Notes: generated from the sequence alone by a model not told the origin. A DNA stretch of 64,000 bases from Camellia lanceoleosa (GCA_025200525.1 CM045758.1:162065040-162129039); one strand, 5' to 3'; shown: positions 1 through 15,300, numbered from the stretch's first letter. Program-made: numbers and translations.

Positions 1-377
1 CCAAGGGTAAAGTGATATATGTGCACGACATAGCTTAGCCAACTAAGAATAAAATAGACACTAAGGAGGGAAGGTTGCTTAGATAATGTGGTTTGCACTG
101 GTATCAAACAAATTATTGGGGAAAGTTATCTATGGAAACAATCAAATAAATAGTTCATGATACAGCAAAAACACTTCACATGCCAATTAATTTACTGAAG
201 GATCAAAAGGTTGGTGATAATATGTGTAAAAAAAAATGCAAGAAGCCCCTATATGTTCATAATTTGAGGAACACACAGCAAATCTTCAAGTTGTACCTAG
301 TTTTTGTTTCAGAATGATCAAATTATGTAATCATCATAATCAAAGAAATTCAAATAAAGAAGAATTGCAAATGGCAC
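1..377 (-). other. CHR24 copy A intron 17 (partial)
   Basis: Intron sequence downstream of exon 17. The donor GTGCCA on the minus strand ends at base 377. AT-rich, with no coding signal. Its full counterpart is 44921-46322 in copy B. Confidence 0.7.
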
Positions 378-3300
378 CTTGGGTTCCATGCTGGATCAAC
401 CACAATCACACGGTCTGCTTTTGTAAGCGTCAGTCCCAAACCACCAACTTGTGATGTCAACAAAAAGATAGGAGCCCCAATACCCTCTTGGAAATCCTGA
501 AAGTAAACAATTCATGAAAACTGGAACATAAAAATTCCATAAAATTAAATGAGTTATTGGAACTTTTCAACTGACACACTAACATTGACAATCTTCAACC
601 TGTCACTAGCTTTGGTGGTACCATCAATACGTAAGAATTCATAACCTTCTATCACCAACGATTCCTGAGTACAAGGGTCAAAAATATTAACTTCGACAAA
701 GCAAAATATAATCTGAAAACAATCTAAAAAGGAATGCAACTACAAAAATACTAATGGGGGCAACTGAAACAATCTTTCAACAACCTAGAATCTATAATTT
801 CAAACTTTTAAATGTAACTATCAATAAAAGGAAAGAACAAATCATGCAACATTTCATGCCTTCAATAAATGACTGTTTTCCAAACAAATTCTTAAGAGAA
901 GTTTGATTTAATACGAGAAGATACACTGCAGCAAAATCAATCAAATTATATTTCATACATATGCCAAAAGTCCATAAGAATTGGATGTAGTTACCATTTT
1001 GGCTTTAAAATTTGTGGTTTAGCCTTCCTATTGCGAGCCATATAAATTTTTTATTTAAATGGAAGTACAACCACTCATACGAGGTACACTAAACACGGTA
1101 AATATTGAATATACATAAAAAAAGGCTCCCAAAAACAAGTTATAATAGTCATAAATGAAGAATATTTATAGAGGTAAGCCTATATAAATGTAAAAATATC
1201 CGTAAATACTGTTTCTTGTTCACAACTCTAGTATCTTGACAAAGTGTTTTCTACAAGGAGATGTTCTGTCCTTTAATACATCATGGTGCCGGTGGGGCAT
1301 TTTTTGTCTTTTAATACAAGGGACAATAAAGGCATTTATGCCTTCTACTCAGAGATGTCAAGTATATTTATTTCTACATACACATAAAATAAGGTCAAAA
1401 GTTGTCTACACGTAAGAAGGGCAAAATGGAAAACGGAACTTGATGACCTCGCAAAGTCTATTAACATAAAAGGGAGAGTAAAATTCAAAAGTGAACAAGA
1501 ATGAAGGTCGGTGTCATTTCAAAAAATGCTGGGGAGGTCTCTATAATTATGAGAAACCTCAGGTGAGGTCAGTGTACTTTACCCAAAAGAAAAACATAAA
1601 ATCAAATTCTAGATTTTATAAAACATATTTCTTAATTGAACTATCTACTCAATCTTAAATAAGTAATGGGAAATGCTTGGCTCAAGAACCACCCAAGACA
1701 AGTACCTAATATAGTAAATGATCATATGGTTAGGACTTGATCACTTGTCTCCTAGCTTTAATATTCCACCTACTATCTAGTTAACCAAAGAACTAATTAC
1801 TAAAATAATAGTATTTACAAGCAAAGTTGTACACGTTGCATGAGCAATTGATGTGAAATGTCCAAGTGAATTTGTATCTCCTTTTATCAGTGCACGGGCA
1901 ATTGACATGTAATGTCCATGTGTTTGCAGATAAAACAATCCACCAAAATGAGGATTTATATCATCTTGTATCGCTACTCCTTAACTTGATAACATACTAA
2001 TATGTGCAGAGATCACTAAAATTTGATATCTCCTCAATAGCATATGGTAAGCAATGTGATTTAAAACTAACCTGAATAAGATTAAGCATCTTGCGGGTTT
2101 GAGAGAAGATAAGAACACAATGCCCATCAGAAATTAAGTTATCCTGTGACAGGCATCATACATACCAGGTCAAAATAATATAACAACATATCTAGAGCAT
2201 AAGTTCAATAACATGTAGTAATTCTGACCAATAATGATAGTATGAAAGTTATCTTGCATGAGACGTTATGCTTCTCTTCAAAGACAGATCTCTCAGTGAC
2301 ATCTGCTATGTGCATTGCCAATTTTTCAGCAACAACAGTGTCTTCCTGGTTTACCATTGAATCCATCCCTTCCAATACATCTTCAGCAGCTCTTTTTGTC
2401 AAGAGAAGTGGATGATCACATATTTTTTTCAAAATCTGGAAGGAAAAAAAAAAAATTGATATTTTACTATTATCTTGTTTCAGGTTTAAAAAAAAAAATG
2501 GCTACGCCAAATAGATGCCAAGAACATGAAGAGTCAATGAGAAGGCATAAACTTGTCAATACAACGAGTTATGTTCAACTATAATCTCCTGAAAATCAAA
2601 CATGAAAGCAAAATAATATTAATAAAAAATAAAGTGAAACCAAAAAAGTGAAATTAGATTTAAATAATTTGGAAAAAAAAATAGATTTTATTTGGATTGC
2701 TCATTTTGGGATGAAAGTGTACCAAGTTTCGAAACATGCATTCCAAAACATAAAGCAATATGGTATTAGCACTTCCTGGTAACACTGCTGCAACAAAGTC
2801 TCTTTTAATCAAAAAAAGATTTGGCAAAATAAGAATACCTCTACATTATCTTTCCATTCATAGATAGAACCTTTAAAGAAAGATGATAAATAATGTACTA
2901 TATTTGAAGACCATATGATTGATTCAAGTTGAACAATAAATTCTGTTTTGGTTTTACAAATTCTGCCTATATTTGCATAGTAGCTTGTGTCTACTGTCTA
3001 GTAAGTTGTGTTTTATTTGAAGGATAAAACATTGTCTGCATAAAGTTTGATGGATAAAGTAATAATTATTGTAGTAAAGTCATGTATATCTATTACAAGA
3101 GAAAATGATATGACACTTTTTCTTTATTCTCTTTTTGTATTAACACTATTATGTAGCAAAGCTACCTTTTACCCACCTCTTGGTTGAGCAAAGGCCTATA
3201 ACAGCATATAAAAGTGCATTATGATTAATTTTTCAATTTTGAGTACTGTCACTCATTGTCAATCATTCATGATTAAATCATTGCTGCAGAATGCATCAGA

Positions 3301-6300
3301 ACCAAATAATTCTTTGTTAATAAGTGATTGCCTATCACCATCCAAATACAAAACTAACGAAAACCAACCACTGCACTAAGCAATAGACAATCAGATAATG
3401 GAACAACAGAGAAGATTCTAAAAAAAAGGGCTCCATATACCGTGAGTGCAGCGAGAGGTGAGCCATCAAAAGCAGAAAGAACCAGCTCACTTTTCAAAAA
3501 AGCTTCATAGAGTTGTCGCTATACCAAAGAAAAAACAAATTATGATGTTACCATTTGCTTGAACCAAAATTACAAAAGAATATGATGTAGAATGAGCTAA
3601 AGATATTATACCTGGCAACTGGTCAATTTAAGCCACACAATAATCTCATTCTTTCTAGAAAGTTTGGCATCCTCCGTGGAGTCATCTTCACAAAATACCT
3701 CACTTTTTAAGCGCCGCAAAAAATAGGGTTGAATGCGTTCTCTAAACTCCTGTCATAAAATGATAAAAGAACTGTTAATAGAAGATTATACTTCTCTAAA
3801 TTTTAGGAGAACCTAGATTCCATCTAGCAATGATGACTACAAACACAAATAAAAGCCAAATGCAAGAAATGTAAATACAAATAAAGTTCACAATGTTTAT
3901 TATACTATAAGCACCATCAGGGAGGGTGCACCCATTGAAAACATAATATCATAAATTTGGCAAATGTGTGAACAGATTTTAAAGCATTAAATTATATAAA
4001 AAAACTTCTCCTAGAATGTTTTTTTTTTCCTGATCAAAAATTTGATGATTGAAACTAACTGCAGTTTCAACAGTTATACGTCAATGTGAAATTTAAAAGT
4101 TTCAAAGTTCAAAACATAACTGAACATGGAAAGCCTTAATTACTCAAACTTATGGCTTTGTATATAAAGAACTTCCAAACATTGGAAATCCATTTTCTAT
4201 AGTTTTTTAGGCATATATAGCTATTACTGAATCACCCACCCAACTGTAGCTCGAGGCTAGGCCTTTTTGGAAAATATATCACTCTTCAGTGACAAACCAA
4301 TACATAGCGTATAACGAAGGCGTTGGAAAGAAAGAAAGGCTAGTGTAAGGCTAGAAACACCAACAAAAGTATCAAGATGTCTGGGGGCTTTTTGGAAATG
4401 GTAATGTCACACCACAGGTTTTACCATTTCATTACATATTTAAGATCCATCACTTGGAACACTAGAGTTTGTCTTGTATTCTATTCTAGACTGCCATGAT
4501 CTTGTGAAACATAACTTGCTATGTGATATTTGTTAACATGAAAACAAGAGGTGTCTCTTTGACACATTAAACTATAATGTAGAGGAATGAATAGTAAGAG
4601 AATCATATATAACCAAATGCACATTCCACTCAGTACAAGTAGGCTTTGGTAGCCCATGGTTATCCCTCTCACCCTTTAATCCATCTAGGGTGTGATTTGG
4701 GTCATGACAGGTAATATCAAAGTTATGATCCTAGAATGTACAATACAATCATTACAGTAACTACGTTTATGAGCCAACAATCAATGGCGTTAAGTTCTAC
4801 AGATGCATATGTTAACATTACTCAAGAGCTTAGTTACACGAAGCGGGAGCGGGAGCGGGAGCGGGAGCGGGAGCGGGAGCGAGGGAACGTGGCCACTTAG
4901 AGGAGTCGTAAATTAGGAGCGCTTATGTATTATTTTTATTAATTATATTTTATTTATTATAATGAATAATAAATTATGTTAAAATAAATAATAAATAAAA
5001 ATTAGATGTTTTATTTTATAAATTTTTGAAGATTTTTTTATTATATATGATTTAAATAGATTTCTTTTAAACAATTAGATAATTTATTATATGTTAAAAA
5101 GTTAAGAAATAATTGTTAAAAAAATAAATAATAAAAAAAAATTATATTATGTATAATAAAATAAATAATTTTTTATTTTACAAATAAAAATTATATTGTT
5201 TATGATAAATTATATGTTATATGTTAAAAAGTTAAGAAATAATAATTTATAAAAATTATTATTATATATGATATTTTAAGAAATAATAATTAAATATTTT
5301 TTTATTACATATATAATATAATTATATATATATATATAAATCATCCAATTATTATATGATAAATTATAATAATAAATTATTATAGATATTTTATCCAATC
5401 TCCTCTCCACACTATTATCTGATAAATTATATATATATATTATATGATATAAGCACAGTTATATACTATATATATATTATATGATATAAGCACAGAGAGA
5501 GACGAGAACGACGAAGCAATTAGAGACGAAGAGAAAGAGAAGCACAGAGAGATGACGAAGACGAAGACGATCGCGATAGTGACGAAGACGATCGCGATAG
5601 TGATGAAGATGGCCTGTGTGTGACTCGCGAAGGCCAGCGAGGAGGAAGGTAGAAGTCTGCGATGGCCTATGAAGGTCTTGCGATGGCCCGCGATGGAGCT
5701 CCGACTGAGAAGAAGACATATTCATATCAGATCGCATTTCTCTTGCATCAAAATCGCGATTCTTCAACGAATTTGAGTCAGAAGCGCAGAATCGCAATTC
5801 TGAGGAAGAATCGTGAGCAGCATCAACGATTCCTGCTACTAAGCTCAAGAGTAAAAATATTTTACTGAAACTTCAAAGGATCAGTGGAGAAAATCTAAAT
5901 TAAAACAGAGAACATCTAATTTATCCCTTTCCTAAAATTTGCAATACTTTTTTTTTTGTTATCTTGTTAGAATTAATTTAAGTAGATGTTTGGCATGTGC
6001 TAAAATAGCACATGCTATTTTAGCACATTATCCTATTTAGGTCACAATCATCTTACTTAAATCACATCACCTCTCTACCACATCACTTCAAACCCAACCC
6101 ATATTTCATGTTTTTTTGTAAAAAATCAAAAAATATACTAATCTAGCACTTTCCAAACAACCCCTAATCCAATTATGTCAAATACATTTGTGAATATTTC
6201 AAGTTAATTATGACCCCATGGTTGTAGATGGCAGCAATTGTGACGGACCAATGACAACATCTTATCAATGCTGATTACACAATTTGAACAGGCAACTATA

Positions 6301-9300
6301 GTGACTAAAAATATGTAGGTTTTCTATCATGGTATCCATGCTAAGGTAAAGAGAAGCAGCAGCAGCAGCAATAAGGCATAAGGGAATATAAAAAAAAGCT
6401 ACAAGGCATAAAGGAGAAATCAGAGCAGTTTGGCTTCAGTATCTAGATCTGCAGAAAAACAATACACATACGCAACTAACATATAACTAATTTTCACCTT
6501 TGCAACTGTTGAACCAATGCGTTTTTCCCTATCAGATGCATTTTTTTCATTTCCACGAAGAATAGCAGACTCGTATTTCTCCTTAAACCTGGAGAAAAAC
6601 TGATAGCTTCATGCCTCCAGAGCCAAGAACTCAATAAAAGCCAAATGGAGAATAAAGTCAGTAATTACCAGTTCTTGTCACCCAAGAGCTCAGGACAACA
6701 GAAGTTGAACAAGGCCCACAATTCCTGTTCAACATTAACAAAAAAGAAGGGAGGAAAAAAAAAAAGCAGCATTATATTAATACTAGCATGTTACATATGC
6801 ACTAAAAGTTTTGATGAAGTACATAACGTACATAAAGAGAAAACAATAGACCACACAATAGCATAAACAATACCTTAAGATTATTTTGTATTGGTGTGCC
6901 ACTAATAACAATACGATGAGCAGCAGGTATCTCAAGCAAACTTTTGGCCCTTTGTGTACCAGGATTCTTTATCAGATGTCCCTAAAGTTGTAACATATTG
7001 AAAAAAATGGAGAACTTTAAGGTTTCTCGATAATAATAATAAATAAATAACTGATAAAAAAATAAAGGCTTCTCAAAAAACCAATGTGTCAATTATTATG
7101 AGGATGCGAAAAAGTGCTGAGATGATTGAAGATCACAAATTATTAGAGGTTATGACCTAGCACAACGGCAAGTGTCATCTGCCCCAGCATTGTGACACGG
7201 GTTCAACTCACAAGAATCAACCTCTCCACGAAAAAAGTGAGGCTAAGGCTGCCTACGTATTGCCTATCTCAGAACCTACTGTAATCAGCCTTGTGCACTG
7301 GTACAACTTTTTTATGATGAAACATTACAAATTAGTTTTCTGATGCCATGATCTTTAACAAAAATCTGTGTGAGCACATGTGAGTATGATAAAGCAAGAA
7401 TGAAAGGATACTCTCAAGTAATTATGATTTGAAAGGAAAATTTGTTCTTCCATATTCAAATGAAACAATTTAACTTTAAATTTACACCAAGAAAACAAAT
7501 GTGTGTGCACATAATAAAAGCTTAGTCATGAATACTTAAACTTGTGAAAAATCTTTGAAAATTGAAGTTTAAGAAGGAATTAAAACTAAATTTCAAGCAG
7601 TAATTTAACTCAATCACCCTAAATTACCACCAAAAAAAAAAAGAGTGAGAAAATGCTAATAATCAAAGCATACTTCCAATGTAAATCACAAGCGACAGTC
7701 ATGTAATTAGTCACACTAGTAGCAACATTAGAGGACATAAAATAATGGTTATTAAAGAAATTTCCAAGGTTTTCCCCAAAGCTAGGCACCTAAATGATGC
7801 TTTGGGTCCGGAGTGATAGTATATTTAGGCAAACTAATACCTAGATTTTCAGTGCATTTTTTTAATAATTCTGTTTTATGAAGTTGGTTTCTGAACTTAC
7901 ATTGATTTTACTCTTTTTCTTTCTTTTCCCTCATGTTATTTCTAAATTATGCTCAGTTCTTTTTCTTATTTCAACTGATTTTTTATTGCATTTACAACTG
8001 TTAATGTATTTTTATTTTCAAATTCTCAATCTTCTCAACTCTGTTAAATGCGTACAGTTACTAACCATACCTACATTACTTTTGCAACACCCTAATGGGG
8101 GATCTAACAACTCTCAATTTGATCGAATAATTCAAATATAAAGATTCATCCAAGCTAGAAATCCAATTATCACAATTTTGGATACGGTTACACTAAATTA
8201 GAGTATTCTTACTTTTGGCAAACCCAGTGTTATTAAAAGCACGCCTAGGCGCAAGTCCCAGCCATGCACACCCCATGCGGCTTGCAATGATCAAGGCAAG
8301 GCGACTTCACTAAGGCGTGATTAAAGCACAAGACTCGAACAAGGCACAAGCCTTGAGGGCTTCTTTTTTTTTTTTAATTCAAATTTAACTTACAGGGGTC
8401 AGCTACAACAAATTATATCCTTCAAATATATATGTTGATATTGACGATTTAGCCCCAAATCAACAAATGACAGAAGAAAAACCAAGCCCTAATCCAAATC
8501 TCCAAAGTAGTCGAACTCCTCAATCCTCTTCCAGTCGTCGTCTAGTCCAGGAGATTCAAATGTGCAGGCATGTTCTTCGTCTCTTCTTCCCCTTCTCTTC
8601 GTCCGTTCTATTGTTCTTCATTTTGTCTCTTCGTCTCTTCATTTGTTTTCTTCCACTTTGTTTCATCTTCTGTTTGTCTCTTCTTTCCCTTCTTTTTGTT
8701 TATTTTGCTCTTATACCCATGCTGCCTTTTTCTTCTTTTTCGTTTATTTTATGCTTATGCCCATGTTGTCTTTTTTTTCTTCTCTGCCTTCTTCTTGCTC
8801 TTCTTCTCTACTTTTCTTCTCTGCTTTTCTTTTTTGCTTTTCTTCTTGCACATCAATTAGATCCTAAGAACCCAAATCAATTCAAGTGCAATTTATCTAA
8901 TGGAGGGGTTTATAGAGCCAAACAACATCTTGTTGGAGGTTCAAGGAATGTCGCAACTTGTCAAGTTAATTTGCTCTTTCATTGTCTTCTTGTTTCCCAT
9001 ATCTGGAAAAAGAGTTGAATCATACAAATGAGTTGATAAAGATTCATAAAGAGGAATGGGTGAAATATGGGTGTTCCTTGATGTCAGATGGATAGACTTC
9101 GCAAAGTGGGAGGACCTTGATTAATTTTTTAGTCAATTGTCCTAGAGAAACTATGTTTTTTAAGTGCATTGATGCTTCAAGCTACTCAAAGGATGGGAAA
9201 AAACTCTTCGAACTACTTGATAAGTTTGTGGATGATGTTGGAGAAGTTAATGTAGTCTAAATTATCACAAATAGTGCCTCAGCTAATGTGTTGGCTGGTA

Positions 9301-12300
9301 AGAATCTTTTGTCTTGATTCTTAAAAAATATGTATTTACTAGTTAGTAAGTCAATTAGTTTAGTTGTCATTAAATAATCTTCTGTGTTTTGTTTCTATAA
9401 TTTTAGGCCTTGTTTGGCATGATCTAAAAAAGTAAAAAAGTTACTATCCTATTTAAGTCACATCATCTTATTTAAGTCACATCACCTCTCTAACACATCA
9501 CTTCAAACCCAACCCATATTTCATAAAAAGTCAAAAAGTACACTTATTTAGATAATCCCAAACCACCCCTTAATAGGTAAGCTTTTGGAGGCAAAGAGAC
9601 CACACCTCTTTTGGATACCATGTGCTGCTCACTGCTCGGATTTGATACTAGAAGATATTTTCAAATTGCCACATATGAAAACATTTGAAAGGGCTATTCG
9701 GGTACACGGTTATATTTATAACCGTCTATGTTTGTTGATTATGACGAGGATGTTTACAAAGTTAAAGAATTTGGTCAAGCCTACAAAGACAAGATTTGCA
9801 ACTGCCATTCTCACTCTACCTAGGATTCATCAACAAAAAAACAACTTGAGAAAGATGTTCACTTTGGAGGAATGGACAAGCTCCAAACGGGCAAACAAGC
9901 AACACAGATTATGTTGATGCCTTCATTTTGGAATCTTGATGTCTATGCTCTTAAGGTCACAGGTCCACTTGTACACATGCTTAGGTTGGTTGATTTTGAG
10001 AAAAAACCTACCATGGGATACATTTATGAGGCTATGGACAGGGCTAAAGAAAGTATTGCGAAGTCATTTGATGATGAAAGTTTGACATGGGGTGATGTTG
10101 CTAGAGCTTCTAGAGTTCAGGAAAGAAATAAGAGAACTAGAGCAACAACTTCAAAGAAACCATCGTCATCAAGGGCAAGGTGTCATGGGCCAACTCCTTT
10201 AGTAGTGCAGCGGATCAATTTTTCGCCTGTGTGGCTCTCAAACTCTACCAAGTTTAATCCCGCCATAGCTCGTTGACAAATCGAGTGGTAGTGATCTCAC
10301 CCGTTTGAACATTAAGGCCTAATGCTTTGTCTAGTAAAACAACTTCACAGGAAGCTCCGTCTTCACCCGGATGCCACAAGTAGGCCTAACACCTCAAGTG
10401 CACCAAGCACGGCATAAGTCGCTTCATAGCGCCAAACTTATCTCAAGTAAGGTGCTCGCCCAACTTAGGTTCATGTCATCAAGGTGCCTAGCCACCTATG
10501 AAGCATGGACATGGACACAAACACGCATACGGACATGAACACGGACATGGGACACGATAATTTTAAAAAAATGGGGACACGGACACGGCTGGAGACACGG
10601 CAAATTTTTTTTATTATAAATATTTTATTTTAATACAAGTTAATTATTTTATTTAATTATAATATTTTTAAATAAATACGTTTCTATTAATTTTTTTATT
10701 TTATTTTATCTTTTATTTTTTTTTGATTAACATGTATAAGTATATATTATATCTTATATATATATTATATAAGATATAAGCTATGTCATTTTATTAATAT
10801 TAAATAAATACATATATATATATATATATATATTATACCTAATATGTCTTCTTCTTTTTTTTATTAATATATCTAATATATCTATATATTATACATATGA
10901 ATCAGATCAAAGCAGAGAGAGAGCGAGCAACTCCAGAGCAAAGATCGACGCGAAAGCAAGAGAGAGAAAGCGAGAGACGCAAGCGAGAGGGAAGGCGAGA
11001 GGAGAAAGAAACTTACGATGGTCGACTAGATGGATGGAGGTCGAGGTCAAGGTAATGGATGGAGGTCGACAGGCGAGAAAGAGAGATTTACAGTGGTCAA
11101 CTGGATGGAGATCGACGTCCAGGTTTGTCCTTTGACCTTACTCTTCTCCTTTACTCTTCTCTTTTGCTCTGTGAGTCCAGATTTGGACACGCGTATCCAG
11201 ATTTGGTAGACACGCGTGTCCCCGTCGTGTCTCTGCCGTGTCCCCTACAAAAAAATAATTAAATTAAAGGGACACGCCACCCGTCATGTCCCTGTCTCAG
11301 ACACCGCCAAGGCATGAAATCTGGCGTGTCCATGCTTTATAGCTAGCCACACAACAATATGCTAACAAAGGCCCTCAACTTAGCTAGCAAGCCAACATTG
11401 CATGTTGGGCCTTTGATAGCATCTCGAAGTGCCATAGGGTCAAGCATGCCTCAATAGACGTATATTGGATAGCCACTTGGTCATGTGAAGCCCACAAACC
11501 ACTGAGGGTCAATCTCTTGCCCACAGCGTACGGCGTACTCCTCGTGGCAACACGTGTGTTAGATTCCACCTAAGGCTATTGTGCACCTTAGCGTTGCACC
11601 AACATATAGCATGAGTAAGGCAACATCTCAATCCGTAACTCGCTTATAGCATAATGTAGTCCCTTAATGGACTTAGTCAATGCATAGCTTGATGCCTTCA
11701 TTCGATAACCCACTTATGCGGTGTTGCCTTCCAACCGCTTAGCTTAAGCCACGGGATCCTCTCGTGCTAGGTTGAACCCAAACCAAGCACTTGAGTTCGC
11801 ACATGAGGCCTTTGGTGGTGCCTTGATAGCCATTCGGTCTAAAACGAATCCCCAAGATGCCATAACGCATGGCATAAGGAGGCCAACGTGTTGAACCTCA
11901 CCCTCGGGAGGCACGCGCGGTGCTTACATTATTGCACCGTCCACGAGGCTCCCAAATCCACGTGGAGACTCTAGACACCCCTCTAAATGCTTAAAGCCCG
12001 CCATTGAGTTGCCCCAAGGTTACTCACTTGAAGCCCAGTTTGGACGGGGAGATAAGTAGGTAGCATACCTTGCTCCATTATATATGATTGTTAAGCATTT
12101 AGCCCTCTGGCAAAAGGAAACATCAATATGTCCGAGGAGTCATAATGATTTTTCATAAATTCCACAAATTAAGAAAAATCACAAAACTTAGTCGGGAAAT
12201 CACTTCCCCTAAGACCTCTTTATAATAAAAATCTCAGCCTAAAACTCCTTCGTTTGAATGCCCAAACAACGCGCATAAAAGCGTACCGGTTTGTTAGGCT

Positions 12301-15300
12301 CTTTATCAATTTGGTTTGCTAAATTGCTAGCTGCTAGCGCTAGTTGTTGGCATATGTTGCGGCCTTGCTACTGTTGGCTGCTAGTGGCCCACATGCTTAG
12401 GGCTGCTTAGGGCCAATGTCGGGCCACGTTAAGGCACTTTCAACGACCACTTTTGAGCAATCAAATGGCCACACCACCACGAGCTAAACATCATGGAGTT
12501 GGCCTTGCAAGGCAACCCGTAACACCCTCCTCCACTCCAACCATCAACGTCCTCGTTGATGTAGCACAAAGCTGATGATGCAATGCGTGTACCGACTCCT
12601 CTAACAAGTCTAACTCTTTTAGCCTACCTTCAACGTCTAACTCTTTTAGCCAAGCTCCCCTCATTGTTCTCTACTCGAATCCAACTGCAATGCACTCTAA
12701 TTGTTGCACTCTCTGTTGGCAACTTGTCTCAAATGCCCACTCTAAAAATGGCCTTTACCAAAGCTCCTCTGAGAGTCTCTAAACTCTGCCCTTTGCTAAT
12801 GCTCTAAAGCTCTGCTCTTTGCCAATACTCTTGAAATGCCAAGCCCTCATCTCGAATGGCCTCTCTACCAATGCTCCTTCGAGCAATCTCAAGCTCCTCT
12901 AAACAAACTCAAGCTCATCTGAGCTGACTCCTCTAGGCGATGTTCCTCTAGTTGTCCCTTATGCTCCTAATGCTCCTCCGAGCTAACTTACAGTAGGTCG
13001 TCACATAGCAACTTCCTCTTCCACTTGAGTTGTCGACGCCCTCGTCGACTCAATGCAAATCAATAGTTGCTCCTCAAAATGATTAAACAATGCCCATTGG
13101 CAAGAACAAAGCCCTCTGGCTAACATCTTCATTAAACTCAAGTATTTGTGTATTATGCCCTCTGGCGAAAGAAAAGCCTTCTGGCTGCTACTCATTAACA
13201 AGCTCATGCCTCTAAAGCCTTCTGGTTGATGCCTGCTGGCAAGCTCAATCTCTGAAGCCCTCTTGGCTGTTGCTCTCTAGCAAACTCAAACTTTAAAGCA
13301 CTTTAGCTAAAGCCCTCTGGTAAAATATATTCTTGCAAAACTCAAATTTTCTCATGCCCTCTGGCAAAAATGAAACCCTCTGGCTTGACTCAAACTCGTG
13401 CCCTCTGGCAATGGGTAGCCTTCTAGCTGGATATGTACTTATAACTCAAAACTTCAATGCTCTTGTAGAAGTGTAGCCCTCTACTGAATTGAAGCCCACC
13501 GACTTTGCTCAATTCGCTCTTTTTAACAAAGTGTAGCCCACTGGCTAAATATGCTTTTATAACTCAAAACTTTAATGCTACTTTTAGAAAGGTAGCCATC
13601 AGGCTGAACTGAAGCCCACTGGCTTTACTCAACTCGTGCCCTCTGGCGAAGTGTAGCCGACTGGCTGAATCTTATATGCTCGTGCCCTTAGGCAAGCCCT
13701 CTGTCTTAACTCATATCCTCTGGCTAGAATTCAACTTATACTGTCCAGTACCTCGGCCACTGCCTTCACTCGAGTCAGCTATCTCATTAAGCTCAAAGAT
13801 TTTGCCTTTCAAAAGCTCACCACTCCCACCACCCACAAAGTTAGCCATCTCAACAAGGATGCTCAAAACGGTGCACTGATCCTGGCACCAAATCATGTCT
13901 TGACTTCACAATCCTGCTATATGGTTGTCCTCTGACAACGGTGGTTTCATCCATCACCCTGCTCTCTAGCAAGCATGTACACTCAATGCCTTTGCACACG
14001 AGAGTCAAGATTTCAAATTTGGTCTTGAAAATTTTCCAAACAAACCCTCTAAGGGTCAACAACCATGCGTCTGAAGATGCAAAACCACTGACAAACACAA
14101 GTTGCAAATGCCACCACAAACGGTCGAAACATAAGCCTCCTGAAGCGAACCAGTGATAATGCCATAGCACGTGCATAGCTACCAACGAAAATACATCTCT
14201 AATGCTCAATAGATGAAGATCACATGCCCACAATCTGATACAAGCATTAAACAAGTCCAAATTGCGACAGAAATCCCCATATAGCCAACAAAGTAACACA
14301 ATCATGCTAACCCTACTGATTAAAAAGCAACCCGTCCACAAATGTAGCATACTCGCACCACAGTGTAGAAATGGTCACCAAGTCCACAAAGTGAGGGAAA
14401 CACCAAGTTAGCAAGGAAACACTAAATGCCACAATGTTGCTTAATTCACACCCTCAAGAACGGTCACTGCATTCAAGGCATCGCTAACAAATCGAGTGGT
14501 AGTGATCTCACCCATTTGAACATTAAGGCCTAATGCTTTGTCTAGCAAAACAACTTCACAAAGAAGCTCCGTTTTCACTCGGATGCCACAAGTAGGCCTA
14601 ACGCCTCAACTGCACCAAGCACGACATAAGTCGTTTCACAGCACCAAGCTTATATCAAGCAAGGTGCTCGCCCAACTTAGGTTCATGTCATCAAGGTGCC
14701 TAGCCACACAACAATGTGCTAGCGAAGGCCCTCAACTTAGCCGACAAGCCAACATTGCATATTAGATCTTTGAAAGCATCTCAAAGTGCCATAGGGTCAA
14801 GCATGCCTCAATAGATGCATATTGGATGGCCACTTGGTCATGCAAAGCCCACAAGCCACCGAGGGTCAATCTCTTGCCCACGGCATACTTCTCGTGCCAA
14901 CACGTGTGTTAAATTCCGCCTAAGGCCATTGCGCACCTTAGCGTTGCACCACCGTGTAGCATGAGTAAGGCAACGTCTCAATCCGTAACTCGCTTATAGT
15001 ATAATGTAGTCCCTCAATGGACTCAGTCAATGCATAGCTTGATGCTTTCATTCGATAGCCCACATATGCAATATTGCTTTCCAACCGCTTAACTTAAGCC
15101 ACAAGATCCCCTCGTGCTAGGTTGAACCCAAACTAAGTACTTGAGTTGGCACACGAGGCCTTTGGTGGTGCCTCGATAGCCCATTCGGTCTAAAACGAGT
15201 CCCCAAGATGCCATAACGCGTGGCATAAGGAGGACAACGTGTTAAACCGCACCCTCAGGAGGCACGCGCAGTGCTTACATTATTGCACCGTCCACGAGGC

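Noticed and set aside
5477..5868. Open frames on both strands within the copy A insertion
   Set aside because: They overlap each other, follow GA-rich repeats, and lie wholly inside a non-autonomous hAT-type element; no domain.
8221..8230. hAT end placed at CCCAGTG
   Set aside because: Setting the end at CAGTG gives a perfect 8-bp duplication GGCAAACC on both sides, expected for hAT.
8467..9018. 183-residue open frame rich in Leu, Phe and Ser
   Set aside because: Most of it translates a CT-rich microsatellite-like stretch between two hAT exons; only the first residues and [11 protein letters not shown] belong to the transposase.
10274..10290. Left LTR start at TGACAAATCG
   Set aside because: No target duplication fits this start; TGTCATGGG at 10181 gives a matching CAAGG on both sides and restores the hAT reading frame.
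13080..13760. Regularly recurring GCCCTCTGGC suggesting a CRISPR-like array
   Set aside because: Plant nuclear DNA, units short and degenerate, spacing irregular, inside an LTR element.
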